Shown here: in pieces, positions 1-5,203 of the stretch
Layout: each line of letters begins with the position of its first letter
Position numbering within the stretch: the first letter of the stretch is position 1
Assembly: GCA_019347645.1 (NCBI GenBank)
Contig: JAHWKZ010000096.1
Location: forward strand, 1-5,203
Source of the DNA: Gemmatimonadota bacterium
Lineage (GTDB): Bacteria > Gemmatimonadota > Gemmatimonadetes > JACCXV01 > JAHWKZ01
DNA: 5,203 bases
Reading direction: 5' to 3'
Notes under the pieces: model-generated
What the model was told of the DNA's origin: nothing
Seen by the model: only the letters and a program-made list of their open reading frames with translations
The model's database searches: none
Made by a program: the position numbers and the translations under genes

Positions 1-92
1 CACGCCGCCGCGACCGGCCGCGTATCCACCTCCCGGCCGAAGCAGCCGGTCAGGACCAGCAGCGCAGCGAGCAGGATCACCCTCCCGACCAT
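1..92 (-). CDS. Lipoprotein N-terminus, partial (runs off left edge)
   Basis: Only the first 30 codons are inside the window. They begin at an ATG (92..90) and read MVGRVILLAALLVLTGC followed by FGREVDTRPVAAA. This is a type II (lipoprotein) signal peptide: one early Arg, a hydrophobic stretch at residues 5-14, and a lipobox L14-T15-G16-C17. Cys17 is the predicted lipidated first residue of the mature protein, which would be membrane anchored and exported. The start is well fixed by an AGGAGG six bases upstream (104..99). No stop is seen, though the last two bases (TG) could begin TGA, Trp or Cys, so even the continuation is not certain. The mature function cannot be told from 14 residues. 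The gene lies downstream of pgi on the same strand but has its own candidate promoter, so it may be a separate unit. Confidence 0.72.
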   Translation of the reverse strand, partial: MVGRVILLAALLVLTGCFGREVDTRPVAAA

Positions 93-98
93 CTTCGA

Positions 99-104
99 CC
101 TCCT
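99..104 (-). promoter_or_regulatory. Shine-Dalgarno site of the lipoprotein gene
   Basis: On the minus strand this reads AGGAGG, the full anti-16S consensus, six bases before the ATG at 92..90. It decides the start of the truncated lipoprotein gene. Confidence 0.7.
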
Positions 105-123
105 CACATCGAGCCTGGTGGCT

Positions 124-151
124 AGTATCGTGCGACCCCGTCGAGTCTCAA
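124..151 (-). promoter_or_regulatory. Candidate sigma70-type promoter for the lipoprotein gene
   Basis: On the minus strand TTGAGA (151..146; 5 of 6 to TTGACA) is followed after a 16-base spacer by GATACT (129..124; 4 of 6 to TATAAT). Transcription would begin about 25-30 bases before the lipoprotein ATG, giving a short leader that carries the AGGAGG. This is the most AT-rich patch in the 107-bp gap between pgi and the lipoprotein gene. The gap also holds a 10-bp palindrome CCGACGTCGG (182-191) just after the pgi stop, but it has no T-tract, so I do not call a terminator. The promoter call rests on consensus match and position only. Confidence 0.4.
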
Positions 152-199
152 AGTAGGAATCTGACACCCGCCGGACGGGAGCCGACGTCGGACGGACTC

Positions 200-1900
200 T
201 CAACCCGCGGCCGCGGCCGCCAGCCGTCGCAGCCCTTCCACCGGCCGCCGGCCGAGGTCCACCCGGACGACGACCCGCCCCGCGTCCCGCAGCGCCTGCC
301 GATCGCCAAGCGCCTGGGCGGTCTCCAGCACCCCGAAGGAGAGCGACGCGGAGTCCGAGCCCGGCTGGTCCGGGATCGGGACGTCGGCCGTGGCCGGCGC
401 GGTCAGCATCAGGAAGACGCCGTCGCCGGCGTCCCCCTTGTGCAGCTGACCGGTGGAGTGGAGGTAGCGCGGGCCGTAGGCGGCGGTGACGGCGAGGCCG
501 GTCCGCGCGCGAAGGCTCTCGGTCAGGCGCTCGAGCCCGGTTTCGATCTCGGCCGTCGGCGGGAGGAACGCCTGGACGGCCACGTATCCGTCGGCGACGG
601 TCCGCGCGGCCAGGCCTTCGATCGCCGCCTCGAGACCGTCCGCCGGGAAGCCGGCCCAGATCGCCAGGTCCCCGTCCCGGGCGTCGGGCTCCGGCTCGTC
701 CAGAGAGCCGGCCTCGCGGAACGCCTCGATCCGCTCACCGGCGCGCCTCTTGGCCGCCTCCACGTTCGGCTGGTCGAACGGATGGATCCCCAGCAGGTGG
801 CCGGCGACCGCCGTGGCGAACTCCCAGGCGAAGATCTCACGGCCGAGATCGTAGCGGCCGGCGAGATCCCGATGGACGACGGGATGCCCGGTCCGCTCGA
901 GCGCGGCCATCCCGTCGTCGTGCCGGGTGTCCCCTTCGAGCCGCAGGTGCACGAACAGGCGATCCTCGCCGTACGCCTCGGGAGCGGCGGGCCGGGTCTC
1001 GCGCAGGGGGAGGATGCCGCGCCCCTCCTTGCCGGTGCTCTCGGCGATCAGCTGTTCGATCCAGGCGCCGAACGGTTCGATCGCCGGGGACAGGACCAGC
1101 GTCAGCTTGTCCCGCCCGGCGGCGGCCGCTCCCCCGAGGACCGCCCCCAGGCTGGCGCCGGGGTTCTCGACCGGATCGCTGGCGAGACACGCCTCCGCGG
1201 CGGAGCGGGCCCGCTCGAGAAGCCGGTCGACGTCGACTCCGATCAGGTCGGCTGGCGCCAACCCGAACCAGGTGAGCGCCGAGTACCGTCCGCCGACCTC
1301 GGGATCGCCGCGAAAGGCCCGCCGGAAGCCCAGCCGGGTGGCCGTGTCCTCGAGTGGGGTTCCCGGATCGGTGACGGCCGCGAATCGGCTGCCGGTCTCG
1401 GCTCCGAGCTCCTCGACCGCTCGCGTCCAGAAGGCACGGAAGAGCGACAGGGTCTCGACCGTGGTCCCCGACTTGGAGGAGACCACGACCAGCGTCCTCC
1501 GCGGGTCGGCCCAGTCCAGGAGCGCGCGGACCGCGGCCGGGTCCGTGGAGTCGAGGATCCGGAGGTCCAACCCCTCCGCCGTCGGCCCGAACACTCGCGC
1601 GAACACCTCCGGCGCCAGGCTGGAACCTCCCATCCCCAGCAGCAGGGACCGGTCCATACCCTCCTCGCGAGCCTCGGCGAGGAGCCGCGCGGCGGCGTCG
1701 ACCGGCTCCGGAGGCGCCGCGGGGGCGTCCAGCCATCCCAGGCGGTTCTCGATCTCCTCGGGGTCGGGTTGCCAGACGGTGTGGTCGCGGGCCCAGATGC
1801 GATCGACGACGTCGCCGTCCACCAGCCGCTCGATCGCTTCCTCGGCCGCCCTGCGCACGGGGCCGAGGTCGTCGAGATCGATCGTCCGGACGCCGGTCAC
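200..1900 (-). CDS. pgi: Glucose-6-phosphate isomerase (transaldolase-fusion-type Pgi, stand-alone)
   Basis: This 566-residue cytoplasmic enzyme is predicted to interconvert glucose 6-phosphate and fructose 6-phosphate, linking glycolysis, gluconeogenesis and the pentose phosphate pathway. Two SIS sugar-phosphate folds are visible: GMGGSSLAPE (89-98) and SSKSGTT (141-147) in the first, AESTGKEGRG (286-295) in the second. Glu287 sits where Pgi keeps its catalytic base. FDQPNVEAAK (375-384) matches the Pgi signature with its conserved Lys384, and RYLHSTGQLHKG (478-489) is typical of the Pgi half of bifunctional transaldolase/Pgi proteins. In such fusions a transaldolase precedes this domain; here there is none. 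The gene starts at GTG, which overlaps the upstream gene's TGA by four bases, with AGGAG 11 bases ahead (1916..1912), so translation is probably coupled. No key motif is missing. The family is near certain; isomerase activity is inferred from conserved residues. Confidence 0.93.
   Translation of the reverse strand: MTGVRTIDLDDLGPVRRAAEEAIERLVDGDVVDRIWARDHTVWQPDPEEIENRLGWLDAPAAPPEPVDAAARLLAEAREEGMDRSLLLGMGGSSLAPEVFARVFGPTAEGLDLRILDSTDPAAVRALLDWADPRRTLVVVSSKSGTTVETLSLFRAFWTRAVEELGAETGSRFAAVTDPGTPLEDTATRLGFRRAFRGDPEVGGRYSALTWFGLAPADLIGVDVDRLLERARSAAEACLASDPVENPGASLGAVLGGAAAAGRDKLTLVLSPAIEPFGAWIEQLIAESTGKEGRGILPLRETRPAAPEAYGEDRLFVHLRLEGDTRHDDGMAALERTGHPVVHRDLAGRYDLGREIFAWEFATAVAGHLLGIHPFDQPNVEAAKRRAGERIEAFREAGSLDEPEPDARDGDLAIWAGFPADGLEAAIEGLAARTVADGYVAVQAFLPPTAEIETGLERLTESLRARTGLAVTAAYGPRYLHSTGQLHKGDAGDGVFLMLTAPATADVPIPDQPGSDSASLSFGVLETAQALGDRQALRDAGRVVVRVDLGRRPVEGLRRLAAAAAG
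1897..1900 (-). promoter_or_regulatory. GTGA stop/start overlap coupling the DUF2934 gene to pgi
   Basis: On the minus strand the four bases GTGA hold both the GTG start of pgi (1900..1898) and the TGA stop of the lysine-rich gene (1899..1897). Such overlaps usually let a terminating ribosome restart on the next gene, so the two proteins are probably made from one mRNA in linked amounts. Linked expression is inference; the overlap itself is read directly. Confidence 0.7.
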
Positions 1901-2220
1901 GGCACGTCCGTCTCCTCTTCTTCGGCTTCCTCCCGGAGCTCGCGCTCGGCCCGATGCCAGTCCTCCTCCTCGGATCCGCGCTCGCCGCCGCGCTCCTGCC
2001 AGAGCTCGTAGGCCCGTCGGCGAACCTCCTCCTCCGAAGCTCCGCGGTTCTTCGCGGTCCTCTTCCGTGCCGTCTTCCTCTTCGCGGCCTTCTTCTCCCC
2101 GGTCTTCCTCCCGGCCGCCTTCTCGGCCGACTTCTTTCCCGCTTTCTTCTTCCCGGCCTTCTTCCGGGCCGCCTTCTTCTCCTCGCCCTCCTGAGGCGTG
2201 GCCGTCGATTCGTCGAGCAT
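1897..2220 (-). CDS. Lysine-rich histone-H1-like protein with a DUF2934 domain
   Basis: This is a 107-residue protein of unknown function. After a short acidic start, residues 15-57 are a basic, disordered-looking tail with 17 Lys and 5 Arg in AxKK/GKK-type repeats, like the tails of bacterial histone-H1-like proteins. Residues 65-96 match DUF2934: VRRRAYELW, then GGERG, then DWHRAERE (Ala70, Tyr71, Trp74, Gly78, Gly82, Trp88, Ala91 and Glu92 are the pattern). The last residues are a Glu-rich patch. Nucleic-acid binding is a reasonable guess from the tail, but DUF2934 has no known activity. I chose the ATG at 2220 because AGGAGG lies seven bases upstream (2233..2228). An in-frame ATG at 2280 would add 20 residues but has poor spacing to its purine tract. 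The gene overlaps pgi by GTGA and is first in that operon. Confidence 0.82.
   Translation of the reverse strand: MLDESTATPQEGEEKKAARKKAGKKKAGKKSAEKAAGRKTGEKKAAKRKTARKRTAKNRGASEEEVRRRAYELWQERGGERGSEEEDWHRAERELREEAEEEETDVP
2050..2178 (-). repeat. Low-complexity Lys/Ala/Gly-coding repeat tract
   Basis: This is the stretch coding for the basic tail of the DUF2934 protein. On the plus strand it is a run of degenerate CTTCTTCCCGGCC-like units, seen around 2083-2180. The units are imperfect and follow the codons AAG, GCC and GGC, so the repetition probably arises from protein composition and slippage-driven length change and not from a mobile or regulatory repeat. Confidence 0.5.
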
Positions 2221-2227
2221 GGTCCCC

Positions 2228-2233
2228 CCTCCT
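2228..2233 (-). promoter_or_regulatory. Shine-Dalgarno site that sets the DUF2934 gene start
   Basis: The minus strand reads AGGAGG seven bases before the ATG at 2220..2218. It favours this start over the in-frame ATG at 2280, whose GGAG-type purines sit only about two bases ahead of the ATG. Confidence 0.65.
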
Positions 2234-2242
2234 CGATTCGGT

Positions 2243-2266
2243 CCTCGAACTCCGTCGTTTTCGAGG
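2243..2266. repeat. Inverted repeat in the divergent intergenic region (possible operator)
   Basis: CCTCGAA (2243-2249) and TTCGAGG (2260-2266) are perfect 7-bp inverted arms around a 10-base centre. They lie in the 130-bp gap between the leftward DUF2934/pgi operon and the rightward oxidoreductase gene, where a shared regulator could act. The arm spacing suits a dimeric helix-turn-helix protein better than a terminator, because no T-tract follows on either strand. A direct repeat, TCCTCGA at 2230-2236 and 2242-2248, overlaps the left arm. I found no convincing -35/-10 pair for either gene in this gap. Short TCGA-rich arms are common in such GC-rich DNA, so chance is a real alternative. Confidence 0.28.
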
Positions 2267-2340
2267 CTATCGAATGGCATCGCTCCCCCCCGTACTCCAC
2301 CTTACACGGAGACGAGTACGAGACCGACCGCTCGACGACG

Positions 2341-2345
2341 AGGAG
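2341..2345 (+). promoter_or_regulatory. Shine-Dalgarno site of the oxidoreductase gene
   Basis: AGGAG lies five bases before the ATG at 2351. It separates the true start from an open frame that extends back to 2198 without any family similarity in the added residues. Confidence 0.65.
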
Positions 2346-2350
2346 CCCCC

Positions 2351-3309
2351 ATGCGCGCCATCCGCTTCCACGAGACCGGCGGCCCCGAGGTCCTCCGGGT
2401 CGACGACGTGCGGCCGCCCGACCCCGGGGAGAACGAGGTCCGGGTCGCGATCGATCTGGCGGGCGTCAACTACATCGACATCTATCTGCGGACCGGGCTG
2501 TACGACCCGGGCGATCTCCCCGCGACGGCCGGCAAGGAGGGAGCGGGCGTCGTCGAGGCGATCGGCGAGGGAGTCGACCAGATCGCCGAAGGGGATCGGG
2601 TGGCTTTCTTCGACGCCCGCGGCGCCTACGCGGACGTGGTCGTGATCCCCGCCGAGCGGGCGATCCCGGTGCCGGCCGACCTGGAGCGCGAACAGGCGGC
2701 CGCGCTGCCGCTCCAGGGGATGACCGCCCACTACCTGATCCGCACGATCCGTCCGGTCGACCCCGGCGACCGGGTTCTCGTCCACGCCGCCGCCGGCGGC
2801 GTCGGCCACCTCGCCGTCCAGTTCGCCGTCCGCGCCGGGGCCGAGGTCTTCGGGACCTGCTCCACGGCCGAGAAGGCCGAGCGCGTCGAGTCGCTGGGCG
2901 CCGCCGCCATCCGCTACGACGAGGTCGACTTCGTCGAGGCGGTTCTCGAGCGCACCGACGGCGAGGGGGTCGACCTCGCGATCGACGGGGTGGGCAAGAC
3001 GACGTTCGAAGGCTCCGTGGGGGCCACGCGGACGCGAGGCCAGGTGATCCTGTTCGGCCAGGCGAGCGGCGCGCCCGACCCGATCCGGCCGCGCGAGCTC
3101 CTCGGCAGCCGCACGCTCACCACGGCCTCGCTCTTCGACTACACGCGGACCCGCGAGGAGCTGCTCGAGCGTGCCGGCGAGGTGTTCCGCGGCGCCACCG
3201 AAGGCTGGCTCCACGCGGAGATCGACCGCGTCCTGCCCCTCGAGGAGGCGGGGCGGGCCCATCGGCTGCTCGAGGATCGGAAGACGAAGGGGAAGCTCCT
3301 GCTCGAGCC

Positions 3310-3313
<4 letters not shown>
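2351..3313 (+). CDS. qor: NADPH:quinone oxidoreductase (zeta-crystallin/QorA type, MDR superfamily)
   Basis: This 320-residue protein is close to the roughly 325 residues usual for QorA. It belongs to the zinc-free quinone oxidoreductase branch of the medium-chain dehydrogenases and is predicted to use NADPH to reduce quinones or other alpha,beta-unsaturated carbonyls in the cytoplasm. The family opening MRAIRFHETGGPEVL fits the chosen ATG, which has AGGAG five bases upstream. Residues 58-75 (ATAGKEGAGVVEAIGEGV) match the family's GroES-like segment. The Rossmann nucleotide-binding motif is AAAGGVGHLAVQFA (146-159). The Cys/His zinc ligands of alcohol dehydrogenases are absent. The C-terminus (GRAHRLLEDRKTKGKLLL) is typical. 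The gene diverges from the pgi operon, and its TAG interlocks with the stop of the converging decarboxylase frame. The true substrate cannot be read from sequence. Confidence 0.92.

Positions 3314-5203
<1,890 letters not shown>

Noticed and set aside
167..191. Possible terminator after pgi (short hairpins CCCG...CGGG and CCGACGTCGG)
   Set aside because: Stems are only 4-5 bp, there is no following T-tract, and such palindromes are expected by chance in GC-rich DNA.
206..220. GCGGCCGCGGCCGCC run at the 3' end of pgi
   Set aside because: It simply encodes the alanine tail of Pgi with GC-rich codons; there is no sign of a repeat element or cloning scar.
440..2011. A 523-codon open frame on the plus strand, antisense to pgi
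   Set aside because: Its product is a low-complexity Gly/Arg/Pro/Asp mix with no recognisable domain, and it lies opposite a gene with clear Pgi motifs. High third-position GC leaves antisense frames open.
2060..2190. CRISPR-like or tandem-repeat array from the CTTCTTCCCGGCC-type units
   Set aside because: There are no constant-length spacers. The units are imperfect and are explained by lysine, alanine and glycine codons of the basic tail.
2221..2280. Start of the DUF2934 protein at ATG 2280
   Set aside because: Its purine tract lies only about two bases before the ATG, whereas ATG 2220 has AGGAGG at seven bases.
2198..2350. A longer N-terminus for the quinone oxidoreductase (start at 2198)
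   Set aside because: The added residues do not look like the family, while ATG 2351 has AGGAG at good spacing and begins with the conserved MRAIRFHETGGPEVL.

Overview
The window is GC-rich bacterial DNA (roughly 70% G+C, with third codon positions almost all G or C in most genes). It is tightly packed, with short intergenic gaps and overlapping gene ends. No rRNA, tRNA, CRISPR array or insertion sequence is visible. The gene content suggests a high-GC soil or sediment bacterium, for example Acidobacteriota, Myxococcota or Gemmatimonadota: a transaldolase-fusion-type phosphoglucose isomerase standing alone, a DUF2934 protein with a histone-H1-like tail, a zeta-crystallin-type quinone oxidoreductase and a DDC-family decarboxylase. 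The phylum is inference and weakly supported.

Layout, left to right. (1) Positions 1-92, minus strand: the first 30 codons of a lipoprotein that runs off the left edge, with a clear lipobox, a strong ribosome binding site and a plausible sigma70-type promoter just upstream. (2) Positions 200-2220, minus strand: a two-gene operon. A 107-residue lysine-rich DUF2934 protein comes first, and its TGA stop overlaps the GTG start of pgi (GTGA). (3) Positions 2221-2350: a 130-bp divergent intergenic region with a 7-bp-arm inverted repeat. (4) Positions 2351-3313, plus strand: an NADPH:quinone oxidoreductase. (5) Positions 3310-5203, minus strand: an open frame that converges on the oxidoreductase, with the two stop codons interlocked in one CTAG. 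It ends in a complete pyridoxal-phosphate decarboxylase.

The oddest part is the right end. Reading the minus strand inward from the edge, one uninterrupted frame passes from a cyclase-family (kynurenine-formamidase-like) fragment, through about 110 codons of TPR-like sequence with distinctly lower GC, into the decarboxylase. The cyclase piece is cut just after its DEER motif. The TPR piece meets the decarboxylase at a shared LELDPD tract. Composition and domain logic point to a recombination or assembly chimera more than to a natural three-domain enzyme, but the sequence alone cannot settle this.

Functionally, the window combines central sugar metabolism (glucose 6-phosphate/fructose 6-phosphate interconversion), a possible DNA-binding or charge-based small protein coupled to it, a redox enzyme and an amine-forming decarboxylase. 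I see no evidence that all of these form one pathway, and no clear case for a new defence or mobile system.
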